A DNA stretch of 64,000 nt from an uncultured Ruminococcus sp. (GTDB taxonomy: Bacteria > Bacillota > Clostridia > Oscillospirales > Ruminococcaceae). How positions within the stretch are numbered: the stretch's first letter is position 1; each line of letters opens with the position of its first letter. The stretch spans positions 1-64,000 of the forward strand of contig CANQWA010000001.1 of the NCBI GenBank assembly GCA_947627445.1, given 5' to 3'. The notes beneath the pieces were generated by a model, which worked only from the letters and a program-made list of their open reading frames with translations, had not been told where the DNA came from and did not search any database. The position numbers were made by a program, and so were the translations under genes. Below, one piece after another: positions 16,734-26,039 of this stretch.

Positions 16734-17351
16734 TTATTCACCTCGTACAATTTTCACGATTTCTTTCATTTTATCCAAATCTTTGACACCAGCTGTTTCA
16801 ATGCCGCTGGAAAGATCCACGCCTGCCGGCTTCACAATGGAAATTGCCTGACGCAGATTCTCCGGTTTCAGACCACCGGCAAGGAAAAAGGGTTTCTTTG
16901 GCTTTGCCTGCACCAAAAGTTCCCAGTCTGCCGTCACGCCTGTTCCGCCGACTTGCCCTTTTGTATAACCCTCCAGCACCAGCGCATCTGTCGAAAGCTG
17001 CTCCGCCTGCCGGATCTCCGCCTCAGACTGTACACGCACTGCCTTCCAGACGGGCAGTCCGGTCAGCCTGCGCACCTCTGAGATCATTTCTTCTGTTTCA
17101 TTGCCGTGCAGCTGCACAACATCCAGAGAAACGATCTTGGCAATTCGTGCAATGTCTTCCGGTTGTTCGTTGACAAATACGCCAACTGCCTGGATCAGAT
17201 TGTGCTTTTGCTGCACCAGCGAAGCCGCCTGAACCAGATCCACTGAACGCCGGAAACCAGATGACAATATCATGCCCATATAATCCGGCTGCAGCGAATT
17301 GCAGAACTTTACATCTTCCAGTCGCCGAACGCCGCAGAATTTGATCTTCAT
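16734..17351 (-). CDS. trpF: Phosphoribosylanthranilate isomerase
   Basis: This 205-residue TIM-barrel enzyme starts [16 protein letters not shown] (catalytic Cys6 in the KFCG motif) and has [18 protein letters not shown] near 128-137, [10 protein letters not shown] and [14 protein letters not shown] at the end, all diagnostic of TrpF. It catalyses the Amadori rearrangement of N-(5-phosphoribosyl)anthranilate. The start overlaps trpC by 4 bases, and the stop lies one base before trpB, so the operon is tightly coupled. Confidence 0.96.
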   Translation of the reverse strand: MKIKFCGVRRLEDVKFCNSLQPDYMGMILSSGFRRSVDLVQAASLVQQKHNLIQAVGVFVNEQPEDIARIAKIVSLDVVQLHGNETEEMISEVRRLTGLPVWKAVRVQSEAEIRQAEQLSTDALVLEGYTKGQVGGTGVTADWELLVQAKPKKPFFLAGGLKPENLRQAISIVKPAGVDLSSGIETAGVKDLDKMKEIVKIVRGE

Positions 17352-18133
17352 ACGCCCTCCCGCAGCTGTGCCAGAGTATCCGGCACATTGCCGCTGCGCA
17401 TCAGCGTTTCACCAACAAGAACTGCATCCGCACCCAGCCGACGAACGGTTTTCATGTCCTCGTTATTCCGGATGCCACTTTCGGAAACAAATATGGCATC
17501 CTCCGGGGCATAGGGTTTCAGCCTTGCCACCGTATCCAGATTCACCTCAAAGGTTTTAAGATTCCGGTTATTCACACCCAGAATCTTTGGATGAATGGAC
17601 TGCACGAAAGTCATTTCTGATTCGTCATGCACTTCAACCAGTACTTCCAGTTCCAATGCATAAGCCAGTTGATACAATTCTGCAAGGCGCTGAGGTTCTA
17701 ATACTGCAGCGATCAGCAAAACAGCATCTGCACCGATAGCTGCTGCCTCATAGATCTGGTATTCGTCAAATAAAAAATCCTTCCGCAAAATGGGAATATC
17801 CACATGGCTGCGGATCTCTGCCAGATAGGAGGAAGAACCCTGAAAATAATGTTCTTCTGTCAGGCAGGAAATGGCATTTGCACCGCAGTTGGCATAGACT
17901 TCGGCAATTTTCACCGGATGAAAGTCCGGACAGATCAATCCTTTAGAAGGAGATGCTTTCTTCACCTCGCAGATGCAGGAAAGCGTCTCCTGTTTTAATG
18001 CTTTCGCCAGTGACAGGGGTTTGCGCTTCGCCAGAGTCTCTGCTGCACGGGCTTTCATTTCCGCCAGTCCACAGCGGCTTTTCTCTTGTTCCAGCTGCTG
18101 CCGGCGGTACATCATAATGTCATCTAAAATCAT
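17348..18133 (-). CDS. trpC: Indole-3-glycerol phosphate synthase
   Basis: This 261-residue protein has the TrpC order of motifs: CEVKKASPSKGLI near 91-103 (catalytic Lys and Ser), a LTEEHYFQGSSSYL loop, ILRKDFLFDEYQIYEA near 155, GVNNRNLKTFEV near 190 and FVSESGI near 218. It closes the indole ring by decarboxylation. ATG 18133 is preferred over GTG 18136 because GAGG lies 8 bases before it. It follows trpGD by 10 bases. Confidence 0.96.
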   Translation of the reverse strand: MILDDIMMYRRQQLEQEKSRCGLAEMKARAAETLAKRKPLSLAKALKQETLSCICEVKKASPSKGLICPDFHPVKIAEVYANCGANAISCLTEEHYFQGSSSYLAEIRSHVDIPILRKDFLFDEYQIYEAAAIGADAVLLIAAVLEPQRLAELYQLAYALELEVLVEVHDESEMTFVQSIHPKILGVNNRNLKTFEVNLDTVARLKPYAPEDAIFVSESGIRNNEDMKTVRRLGADAVLVGETLMRSGNVPDTLAQLREGV

Positions 18134-18143
18134 CACGCCGTCC

Positions 18144-19775
18144 TCAATTCATCTGGTTGGTAAAAGCAATCAGTTCTTCCAGCTTTGCCAATGCCTTGCC
18201 GCTGTCGATCTGCTCTGCTGCCAGAGCAATACCATCAGCAATGGATTTCGCCTTGTCGGTGACATACAGAGCACAGCCAGCATTCATCAGAACGATATTT
18301 CGTTTTGCACCCTGTATGCTGCCGTCCAGAATGCCTCGGGTAATCTTTGCATTTTCATCCGCTGTGCCGCCTACGATCTCAGCTTTTTCCCCACGGGGCA
18401 GTCCGAAATCCTCAGGGCAAATCTCATACTCTGTGATCTTTCCGTCACGCACCTCCGCTACAGAGGTACTGTCGGAAATGGATATTTCATCCAGACGGTC
18501 ATTTCCGAAAACAATCATGGCATTTTTGATCCCCACGCCAATGAGAACTTTTGCCATCACTGGCAGCAGTTCTTTTTCATAAACGCCGAGTACAATATAA
18601 TCGGAAGATGCCGGATTGGTCAGCGGTCCGAGTATGTTAAATACGGTTCGCAGACCCAGTTCCTTTCGAGTGGGGCCCACATATTTCATGGCTCCATGAT
18701 AGCTCTGGGCAAACAGAAAGGACAGACCCACCTGCTCAATAGCAGCCTTTGCCTGCTCCGGAGTAGACTGGATTCTGACCCCAAGGCTTTCCAGTACATC
18801 TGCTGCACCGCTCTTGCTGGAAACACTGCGATTGCCGTGTTTTGCCACCGGCATACCTGCCGCTGCAACGACAAAAGAGGACGTGGTAGAAATGTTAAAG
18901 GAACTGGCAAGATCGCCGCCTGTTCCCACGATATCTACGCTGTTCTCACAGCCTACAACGTGAGAAGCCTTGGCTCGCATACCCTTGGCGAAACCGGTGA
19001 TCTCCTCTACCGTCTCCCCTTTCATCCGGAGCGCAGTCAGCAGTGCAGCGATCTGTGCATTGGTTGCGCCGCCGCTCATAATGATGTCCATGGCTTCCAT
19101 GGCTTCTGCCTCTGTCAGATCTTCACCTTCCACAACCCTTGAAGCATACTTGCACAGTGCGGTTTTCGGCACGTTCTGATTCTGGGGAACAGGGATGGAA
19201 ACGCCTGGTATCAGGTTTAGGAAATTGATCAGCATAGTTTTTCCTGCCTCTGTCAGCAAGGATTCCGGATGGAACTGCACGCCATAGGTCTGATGCTCTC
19301 TGTGTGCCAGTGCCATGATCTGACTATCCTCGTCACGAGCTGTTACCATCAGACAAGACGGCAGATCCGCTTCCTGCACGATCAGAGAATGATACCGTCC
19401 ACAGGAAATCTGCCGGGGCAAACCAGCAAAAACAGGACAATCCTGATCTACCGTAATATTGCTTGCCTTGCCGTGCATCAGCACCTTTGCCCGGACAACT
19501 GTTCCGCCAAAGGCTTCACAGATAGACTGGTGTCCCAGACAAACTCCCAGAATGGGCATCTTGCCGCTGAATGCACGAATCGCTTCGACTGTCACACCAG
19601 CATCTTTTGGATAGCCGGGACCGGGAGAAAAGATCAGCGCCTTGGGCGAAAGCTTTTCGATCTCCTCTACGGTGATCTCATCGTTGCGAACTACCTGAAT
19701 TTCTGGATAGATTTCCCCTATATACTGATACAAATTATAGGTAAATGAATCGTAATTATCAATCAATAAAATCAT
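18144..19775 (-). CDS. trpGD: Fused anthranilate synthase component II and anthranilate phosphoribosyltransferase
   Basis: This 543-residue two-domain enzyme has an N-terminal class I glutamine amidotransferase (about 1-190): MILLIDNYDSFTYNLYQY, FSPGPGYP, catalytic Cys in GVCLGHQSI near 80, and the His/Glu pair in VQFHPESLLTE. A short linker (about 195-212) leads to TrpD (about 213-543) with DIVGTGGD, STTSSFVVAAAG, KHGNRSVSSKSGAADVLE and GPTRKELGLRTVFNILGPL. The fusion supplies ammonia to TrpE and carries out the next step. Both domains look intact. The gene overlaps trpE by 4 bases. TrpG-TrpD fusions are known in enterobacteria and some Bacillota. Confidence 0.95.
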   Translation of the reverse strand: MILLIDNYDSFTYNLYQYIGEIYPEIQVVRNDEITVEEIEKLSPKALIFSPGPGYPKDAGVTVEAIRAFSGKMPILGVCLGHQSICEAFGGTVVRAKVLMHGKASNITVDQDCPVFAGLPRQISCGRYHSLIVQEADLPSCLMVTARDEDSQIMALAHREHQTYGVQFHPESLLTEAGKTMLINFLNLIPGVSIPVPQNQNVPKTALCKYASRVVEGEDLTEAEAMEAMDIIMSGGATNAQIAALLTALRMKGETVEEITGFAKGMRAKASHVVGCENSVDIVGTGGDLASSFNISTTSSFVVAAAGMPVAKHGNRSVSSKSGAADVLESLGVRIQSTPEQAKAAIEQVGLSFLFAQSYHGAMKYVGPTRKELGLRTVFNILGPLTNPASSDYIVLGVYEKELLPVMAKVLIGVGIKNAMIVFGNDRLDEISISDSTSVAEVRDGKITEYEICPEDFGLPRGEKAEIVGGTADENAKITRGILDGSIQGAKRNIVLMNAGCALYVTDKAKSIADGIALAAEQIDSGKALAKLEELIAFTNQMN

Positions 19776-21238
19776 TTTTCTGCCTCCTTAATGGCGTTGA
19801 TCACAGCCAGTGCCTTGTTGACTGTTTCATAGTATTCATTCTCCGGCACAGAATCGGCAACAATGCCTGCACCTGCCTGTACATATGCCTTTTCATTGGC
19901 GAACAAAACTGTCCGGATGGCAATACAAGTATTGATATTGCCGTCAAACCCCAGATAACCTACAGTTCCGCCGTACAGACCTCGCTTCTGATCCTCAAAT
20001 TGGTCAATCAGTTCCATGGCGCGTACCTTTGGTGCACCAGAAAGAGTTCCTGCCGGCAGAATCGCCATCAGTGCATCCAGCGCTGTCAGATCTTTCCGCA
20101 GATTGCCCTCCACATCTGATACCAGATGCATTACCTTAGATGCACGCTCGGTTATCATATACCGCAATACCTTGACTGTACCGAACTCAGAAACGCGACC
20201 CACATCGTTCCGTCCCAGATCTACCAGCATGGTATGCTCCGCACGCTCCTTGGGATCAGCTGTCAGTGCCTTTTCATTCGCAATGTCCTCATCCCGTGTC
20301 CGTCCTCTGGGTTTTGTTCCGGCAATGGGTCGATTGTGAATCACACCGTCTGTAACCTTTACCATCATTTCTGGTGAAGCGCCAGCCACATCGTAATCCG
20401 GTGTATGGAAATAGTACAGATATGGTGACGGATTGGTTGCACGGAGTCTGCGGTAGACATCAAAGCTGTCCGGTGGATTGCTGATCACAAACCGCTGAGA
20501 TAATACAATCTGGAAAATATCGCCGCCCCGGATGTATTCCTTTGCCTGGTCTACCATCTGACAAAATGCTTCCTTTGTCACGTTGGAACGGACTACCGAT
20601 TCGCCCCGGGAAATTTTTTCCTTTGGCTGAGGATTATAATAGCGGACAGTTTGTGCCAGTTCTTCGGCTCTCCACTGTGCTGCTGCATACTGAGCTCCCA
20701 GATCGCCGTCTGTGTGCAGATTCAGGATAATAATCCCGTTGCTGTTAAGATGGTCATATGCAATCAGTTCTTCATAAAGGAAAAGATGGCAGTCCGGCAG
20801 ATGAATATCATCTTTGGGTACATTTGTCAGCTTTTTCTCTGCATAGCGCACGGTATCATAGCCAAAATACCCGATGAGACCGCCGGTAAAGTTTGGGGCT
20901 CCTTCCAGAACCGGTGCACGGTATGCTGCCATATGCGCTTTCAGAAATCCAATGGGATCTTCTGTTTCTATGATTTCCTGCTTGTCACCGGTGCGAAGTT
21001 CTACTTTGTTACCGGTGATTCTGATCTCCTGTTTCGGAGAAAAACCGATAAACGAATATCGATCCCACTGCCGTCCGTCACTGACACTTTCCAGGATGAA
21101 GGAATTGCGGCTGTTTTCGGAAAATGCGGTGTAAATATTCAGCGGTGTCTGATTATCCGCAGAGAATTCGTATAACACCGGAATCGTATTGTAAGTTGCA
21201 GCCAGTGCCTTGACTTCTTCCAATGATGGTTTCAGCAT
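19772..21238 (-). CDS. trpE: Anthranilate synthase component I
   Basis: This 488-residue chorismate-using enzyme has the TrpE N-terminal domain (NSFILESVSDGRQWDRYSFIG), GDIFQIVLSQRF near 260, NPSPYLYYFHTPDYDVAGASPE, IAGTKPRGRTRDED, VDLGRNDVGRV and LPAGTLSGAPKVRAMELID. It makes anthranilate from chorismate with ammonia from TrpG. The ATG at 21238 is chosen because the in-frame extension to 21292 runs into the T-box terminator; AAGGAG lies about 12 bases upstream. It is the first gene of the trp operon. Confidence 0.95.
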   Translation of the reverse strand: MLKPSLEEVKALAATYNTIPVLYEFSADNQTPLNIYTAFSENSRNSFILESVSDGRQWDRYSFIGFSPKQEIRITGNKVELRTGDKQEIIETEDPIGFLKAHMAAYRAPVLEGAPNFTGGLIGYFGYDTVRYAEKKLTNVPKDDIHLPDCHLFLYEELIAYDHLNSNGIIILNLHTDGDLGAQYAAAQWRAEELAQTVRYYNPQPKEKISRGESVVRSNVTKEAFCQMVDQAKEYIRGGDIFQIVLSQRFVISNPPDSFDVYRRLRATNPSPYLYYFHTPDYDVAGASPEMMVKVTDGVIHNRPIAGTKPRGRTRDEDIANEKALTADPKERAEHTMLVDLGRNDVGRVSEFGTVKVLRYMITERASKVMHLVSDVEGNLRKDLTALDALMAILPAGTLSGAPKVRAMELIDQFEDQKRGLYGGTVGYLGFDGNINTCIAIRTVLFANEKAYVQAGAGIVADSVPENEYYETVNKALAVINAIKEAEK

Positions 21239-21251
21239 AAGTATCATCCAC

Positions 21252-21560
21252 TCCTTTTTGACCATAAAAAAAGCCCGACTCCCCAAACACATGGGACGTC
21301 AGACTATGTCTACGTGTTGCCACCCAATTTCAGAAGCATTTTCAGAATGCCTCCCTCATAACAGATACGCCGGTCACGCCGGATATATCCTCTCCTGATA
21401 ACGCTGGAGCCGCGGCGATGGCTACTCAGAATACTCCGTTCGCCATGCTTCTCACAAACCCATTCATCTGGCAGCGTACATACCGGACTCACACCAACCC
21501 CGGCTCTCTGTGATGCCGTTTTGCAGATTACTTGCTTTTGCTCATGGAATTTAACATCTA
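21252..21560 (-). promoter_or_regulatory. Tryptophan T-box riboswitch leader
   Basis: The minus-strand leader has the T-box TTGGGTGGCAACACG (near 21315-21329), GTCTGACGTCCC, and a terminator (GACGTCCC..GGGAGTC, then a run of seven T) ending near 21267. Stem I shows the apical AGAGAGCCGG..GGTTGGTG..CCGG arrangement. A specifier loop has AGTA on the 5' arm and GAA-TGG on the 3' arm; TGG (21460-21462) is the tryptophan codon. Uncharged tRNA-Trp should allow read-through into trpE. Confidence 0.92.
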
Positions 21561-21562
21561 TA

Positions 21563-21591
21563 ATTATACGAAATAACAATTGCCATGTCAA
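21563..21591 (-). promoter_or_regulatory. trp operon promoter
   Basis: TTGACA (21586-21591) and TATAAT (21563-21568) have a 17-base spacer on the minus strand, directly before the T-box leader. Confidence 0.88.
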
Positions 21592-21858
21592 GTACTTTGG
21601 AACAATTCCTTAAATTTTCATCGATTTGACAAAATGCAAGGGTTTTCTTTTGTGCAATTTTTACAATCATCATAAGAATTAGTCATACAGCTTGTCCGGT
21701 TGTCATACATATGAAAATGGCACGTGCAATTGCGCCGTTTCAAATTCAGGTGCATTTGTCACGATCACGGCAGTTGAAAGCCAGAACAAATCAGAACCTG
21801 TATGTATCAAATCTTTATGTGTGCAGGTTCACAACTGCCCTTTGTGAAAGGAAATTGT

Positions 21859-22659
21859 ATGCTTTTTTGGAATCCCTTGTTCTCCCTACTGTTTGCAGGA
21901 TGGCTCTGGACTTCGGCTGCGCTCCCGGAAGTGCATGCTGATGCAGTACCTCCGGATCTGCTGCATATCACAAAGACGGATGACAGCGAACTCCCTGGAG
22001 CAGATCAATCCGCACCGTCTCTGATCGAGAAAGAGGAGGAAACCCCCAGCATTTCTGAGATCATTGTTCCTGTTGCAACGCCGATGCAGACTGCACCTCC
22101 GGTTGCCACGGAAACCACTTCTGTCACAACTGCGGTCATGACAGAAGAAGTTCCTCAGACCACAGAAAGTACTCCCCCAGAAGAAGCATCTCCCCAGCCG
22201 GCGGAAGAGACTGAACCAGCTTCTGCTGCAGCACAGGAAATGCTAGATACGCAGGAAACCTGGTTCAAGGCATATATGGATTATCGTACTATTACAAATA
22301 CTGCGTCAGAGCAGTATGAACTTCAGCAGCAGGCGTGGACGGATTCTCAAGGCTTGCGGCGTATCGGTGATGATTATATGGTCGCCATGGGTACAGGATG
22401 GCTGGAAGAAGGCTGCGGCGAACGGTTTTTGGTTACATTGGAAACAGGAGAAAGCTTTACGGTGATCATCGGGGATATCAAAGATGACCGCCATACTGAT
22501 GCGGATTCTTTGTATCATTGGTGTGACTGCGGTGCAAATGTATTGGAATTCATTGTGGACACCGATGCTATGAGCAGTGAAGTACGTCATGCTGGCACAA
22601 TCTCAGCATACGATGCATTTGCCGGAAATATTACAGAAATCAGCAGAATTGCGGAGTAG
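21859..22659 (+). CDS. Exported protein with Thr/Pro/Glu-rich spacer, function unknown
   Basis: This 266-residue protein has a hydrophobic N-terminal signal (FWNPLFSLLFAGWLWTSAAL), a low-complexity Thr/Glu/Pro-rich linker (about 35-140), and a compact C-terminal domain (about 145-266) with WLEEGCGERFLVTL, TVIIGDIKDDRHTDADS and YHWCDCGANVLEFIVD. Three cysteines and several acidic residues make a disulfide or metal site possible. I do not recognise the domain. ATG 21859 has AAAGGA about 7 bases upstream. The gene is monocistronic and followed by a hairpin terminator. Confidence 0.6.
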   Translation: MLFWNPLFSLLFAGWLWTSAALPEVHADAVPPDLLHITKTDDSELPGADQSAPSLIEKEEETPSISEIIVPVATPMQTAPPVATETTSVTTAVMTEEVPQTTESTPPEEASPQPAEETEPASAAAQEMLDTQETWFKAYMDYRTITNTASEQYELQQQAWTDSQGLRRIGDDYMVAMGTGWLEEGCGERFLVTLETGESFTVIIGDIKDDRHTDADSLYHWCDCGANVLEFIVDTDAMSSEVRHAGTISAYDAFAGNITEISRIAE

Positions 22660-22694
22660 CTCTTGTCTGAAAGCTCTGGATATGATATACTATA

Positions 22695-22726
22695 AGCAGC
22701 ACCGCCTTAATGCAGTGCTGCTTTTC
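22695..22726 (+). terminator. Terminator after the exported protein
   Basis: AGCAGCAC pairs with GTGCTGCT around a 12-base loop, followed by TTT. Confidence 0.7.
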
Positions 22727-22786
22727 ATGTATATTTAAGAGTCCGTTTAGAGATAATGAACAGGCTCTAAGAAAGGATCTGCTGTC

Positions 22787-23491
22787 ATGCGCCGAAGCCG
22801 TGCTATCAAACAATTTCTGCTGGACATTTTCTACCCCAACCGCTGTCCCTGTTGCAGCAAACTGATTCCCTGGCAGGATACTCTTTGTGAAAGCTGCCGT
22901 GTTTCTATGCAAAAACCTGAGGAAGGCTTCTGTACCTGCTGCGGTAAGCTGCCTGTGGATTGTCTTTGCGGTACCGGGCTTTCCTATGACAGGGCGGTGG
23001 TTCTCACGGAATATGAAGGTGCAGCACGTTCCGGAATCCTCTCCATGAAAACGGCTGAAAGCATGAACTTTGTCTATGCATGCGGAGAACTTCTTGCAGA
23101 AGAAATTTTAGCAGATGAAGCTTTGATGGGATATGATCTGCTGATCCCGGTTCCTATGTCCAAAAGGAAAAAACGAAAACGCATGTGGAATCCGCCAGAG
23201 AAAACCGCCTATGAAATCTCCATGCGAACAAATATTCCCATGCGGACAGATATTCTCACAGACAACGGCATGGGAAAGACGCAGCATTCCCTTTCGGCGA
23301 AAGAACGGGCAGATAACACAGATCATTTTTCTATCTGTGACGTGGATCTGAACGGGTACCGGATTCTGCTATGCGATGATGTTCTGACAACGGGCAGTAC
23401 CATGAACCGTTGTGCTGCGCTTCTCAAGGAAAAAGGGGCTGCTGAGGTTACAGCGGTTGTGATTGCTTCTACAGGGTGGAAAAGGAAATGA
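22787..23491 (+). CDS. ComF family phosphoribosyltransferase-like protein
   Basis: This 234-residue protein has an N-terminal zinc-finger region with pairs CPCC, CESC, CTCC and CLCG (about 20-65) and a C-terminal PRTase fold with the PRPP-loop-like LLCDDVLTTGSTMNRCA near 194-210. RKRKRMWNPPEKTA near 125-138 replaces the usual ComF RGFNQ segment (the arginine-rich RxRG-FNQ motif is diverged). The family includes ComFC, used in DNA uptake. It is a single gene here with no comFA neighbour. AAAGGATC is the likely ribosome site. Confidence 0.85.
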   Translation: MRRSRAIKQFLLDIFYPNRCPCCSKLIPWQDTLCESCRVSMQKPEEGFCTCCGKLPVDCLCGTGLSYDRAVVLTEYEGAARSGILSMKTAESMNFVYACGELLAEEILADEALMGYDLLIPVPMSKRKKRKRMWNPPEKTAYEISMRTNIPMRTDILTDNGMGKTQHSLSAKERADNTDHFSICDVDLNGYRILLCDDVLTTGSTMNRCAALLKEKGAAEVTAVVIASTGWKRK

Positions 23492-23713
23492 AAGCGTGCA
23501 TTGCGAGCAAATTTTCCTCTGTTCCTATCTATAGTCAGATTCATGTTATTTTATCCCTACGATCCCTGCATCATATGATTCTGCAAAGCACATAAGTCCA
23601 AAATACAAGCCCTGCTGTCACAACTGTATTTGTCATATTACCCTTGTTCCGGCTTGGAATGACATCAAATTCTGGTACTTTTATAGATTCTTGCAAAAAA
23701 ATCATCTTTATCA

Positions 23714-23742
23714 TTGACAAATCAGACAAAATCCGCTATAAT
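23714..23742 (+). promoter_or_regulatory. Promoter of the AspT/YidE-like transporter
   Basis: TTGACA (23714-23719) and TATAAT (23737-23742) have a 17-base spacer, 67 bases before the start codon. The preceding 23492-23713 shows no gene. Confidence 0.85.
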
Positions 23743-23808
23743 ACTGATTGTGTAAAATGAACCTGAACTTCACAGGTTCAAAAAACTATATCATAAGGAG
23801 AGGTTTTC

Positions 23809-25047
23809 ATGAGCTTTCATTTCCTTGAAGTCTTAGGTGTTGACCTATTCAGCATGAAGACAATGGCACTTGTCATCTTCTTTATCTTCGGCATCATTGC
23901 CATCGGCTATCTGGTGGGCAAGATCTCTATCAAGGGCGTAACCCTTGGCAGCGCCGCGATCTTTATCGTTGCACTAGTGGCAGGTCATTTCCTCCAACTT
24001 GGTCTGGACAATATCCCCGAATGGCAGGAGACCGGATGGGATGGCGTCAAATCCTATTTCAGCATGACACAGAATTTGGGATTAATGTTCTTTGTCACGG
24101 CTGTTGGTTTGATTGCAGGTCCTACCTTTTTCAAAAATCTGGTGAAAAACTTTAAGTCCTATGTATTGCTGGGTCTGATCATCATTTTGTCCAGTGCAGG
24201 TGCATGCGCATTGATCACTGTACTGATTCCAAATATGAATTCTGCCATGAGCGTTGGTCTGTTGTCCGGTGCGTTGACCAGTACACCTGCCTTTGCAGCA
24301 GCACAGGAAGCACTTCAGGGTACGGAATTCTACGACCAGATCGCAGTTGGTCACGGTGTTGCTTATCCTTTCGGCGTAATTGGCGTTGTACTGTTTGTAC
24401 AGATCATACCGAAAATTCTGCACGCAGATATGGACAAGGAGCGGGCACTGCTGGCTCATGGTGACGATGACAAGAAGAAGCAGTACACCGGCAAGCTGTT
24501 TGAAATGGATAAATTTGGTTTGGGTGCATTTGCGCTGACTATTTTGCTGGGTCTGATCCTAGGAAGTATCAACATCCCCATGGGCAACAACCAGTCCTTT
24601 AATCTGGGTACAACCGGCGGTCCGCTGATCATGGGTCTGATTTTCGGTCACTTCGGCAGAATCGGCAAGTTAAGCTTGAAGGTCAATGAACATGTAGTTT
24701 CCATCTTTCAGGAGTTGGGTCTGATCCTGTTCCTCGTTGGTGCAGGCGTAGACGGCGGTCGTGAATTTGTGGCAACACTAAAGGATTTTGGTCCGATGCT
24801 GTTTGTATACGGTGCAATCATGACACTGGTTCCACTGATCCTGGGCTTTATCATTGCAAAGTATGTTCTGAAGATGAGCCTGTTCAACAACCTGGGTTCT
24901 CTCTGCGGCGGTATGACAAGTACACCGGCGTTGGGTGCACTGATCAATGTAACCGGTACTTCCAATGTGGCCTCTGCATATGCGGCAACATATCCCATTG
25001 CGCTAATCACTGTGGTTCTGGTTTCTCAGCTTTTGACCCATCTTTAA
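23809..25047 (+). CDS. AspT/YidE-family membrane transporter, minimal form
   Basis: This 412-residue membrane protein has about ten hydrophobic segments and two related halves: LTSTPAFAAAQE near 162-173 and GGMTSTPALGALI near 367-379 are the paired S-T-P-A motifs of aspartate:alanine exchangers and YidE-type proteins. A hydrophilic loop (HGDDDKKKQYTGKLFEMDK) separates the halves. The TrkA-C domains that many relatives carry between the halves are missing, so regulation may differ. The substrate is unknown, probably an organic acid or amino acid. ATAAGGAGAGG precedes the ATG. Confidence 0.85.
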   Translation: MSFHFLEVLGVDLFSMKTMALVIFFIFGIIAIGYLVGKISIKGVTLGSAAIFIVALVAGHFLQLGLDNIPEWQETGWDGVKSYFSMTQNLGLMFFVTAVGLIAGPTFFKNLVKNFKSYVLLGLIIILSSAGACALITVLIPNMNSAMSVGLLSGALTSTPAFAAAQEALQGTEFYDQIAVGHGVAYPFGVIGVVLFVQIIPKILHADMDKERALLAHGDDDKKKQYTGKLFEMDKFGLGAFALTILLGLILGSINIPMGNNQSFNLGTTGGPLIMGLIFGHFGRIGKLSLKVNEHVVSIFQELGLILFLVGAGVDGGREFVATLKDFGPMLFVYGAIMTLVPLILGFIIAKYVLKMSLFNNLGSLCGGMTSTPALGALINVTGTSNVASAYAATYPIALITVVLVSQLLTHL

Positions 25048-25096
25048 TGGATAAAAATCCCTCCGGGAATTTAAGAGCTTGTTCTCAGATAATCAT

Positions 25097-25139
25097 AAAA
25101 AGTTCGTATCTCGCTTTGGTGTGAGATACGAACTTTTTT
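25097..25139 (+). terminator. Bidirectional hairpin terminator
   Basis: AAAAAGTTCGTATCTC pairs with GAGATACGAACTTTTTT around a 10-base loop. It ends the transporter transcript. Confidence 0.85.
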
Positions 25140-25321
25140 ATCATATATAGGCAAAACGTGCCGTATGGGGATTTCCATGCTTTCAGTGCAAGAAAACGTT
25201 TTTTCCAAAACGTGTTGCAAAGTACGATATACAGATATTTCCAGAAAAACTCTTCCAGTTTATCAAAGGGAATTGCATTTTTCGGCGTGTACACATCCGC
25301 CGCAAGTATGATACCATAGCG

Positions 25322-25465
25322 ATGGCTTGCGTGATCCAGCTGAAAGCAGACAAAAGCGTTTCCGTTCGGCTATCCGAAAAATTCGGCAAATTGTGGACAG
25401 CTGCCGAGGTCATGCTGTTCGTGCTTGTCGGTGCAGCGGTCGATGTGCGTTATACCTTGTCGGCA
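25322..25465 (+). pseudogene. Fragment of a cation:proton antiporter (NhaP/CPA1-like)
   Basis: A short in-frame stretch reads VSVRLSEKFGKLWTAAEVML followed by FVLVGAAVDVRYTL, a recognisable piece of a Na+/H+ antiporter (the AE-LFVLVGA-VD motif). No upstream or downstream parts of such a gene are present, so this is a decayed remnant. It is cut near 25465, where a remnant on the opposite strand begins. Confidence 0.6.
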
Positions 25466-25479
25466 ATTCCCTGGTGTCT

Positions 25480-25747
25480 CACTTTTAGAAGTAAAAGAAC
25501 CAAAGCCACAAAGAGTACATTTATTCCGCCTCCGATAATAGTGATTTGTAATTGCGAAACATACGGGTACAATTAACCCAAAAAACGCCATCACGGCAAA
25601 ATATGCTACTATTATAGCCAACGCTAAGAAAGCATCTGTTTTATCAAACTTAGTTACACGTTCTTTATATGAATTTGGTATACCAAAAACTTTTTCATTA
25701 ACGACCTTCAAAATCGACTGTGAATCAATCAGACATTCAAACATCAT
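25480..25747 (-). pseudogene. N-terminal fragment of an unidentified membrane protein
   Basis: On the minus strand about 85 codons read MMFECLIDSQSILKVVNEKV, KVFGIPNSYKERVTKFDKTD and two hydrophobic segments (AFLALAIIVAYFAVMAFFG, then LIVPVCFAI). The frame then runs antisense through the antiporter fragment and loses protein-like character. No good ribosome site is seen. It is probably the N-terminal stub of a CPBP-like or other membrane protein. From 25748 to 26039 I see no gene; 25921-25945 forms a small hairpin (tcctcat..atgagga). Confidence 0.45.
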
Positions 25748-26039
25748 ATTGGAGATAGTGGTTTTGGAATTATTGCGTGACTTAAAATTTTTTCAGAAAT
25801 ATTGTACAGCATAAAATCTTTTTTCTTTGCTCATTCAAACAACATGATGGACAACAACCAAAAAACAGCTATTTTTCGACAATATAGCCAGAAGTAAAGT
25901 TATTGTAATTGGTTTTTGTATCCTCATCATCAGTTCATGAGGATGTGTACAGTCATTCTCAGCGAACAAAAACACCATTTCCTGAAATGTTTCTGCACGA
26001 TGCTGATGGAAAGTAACCGGATCTGCACCATCCTGAAAT

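Noticed and set aside
15476-16786. 436-codon plus-strand open frame
   Set aside because: Antisense shadow of trpB with its conserved motifs; long only because of codon bias in the real gene.
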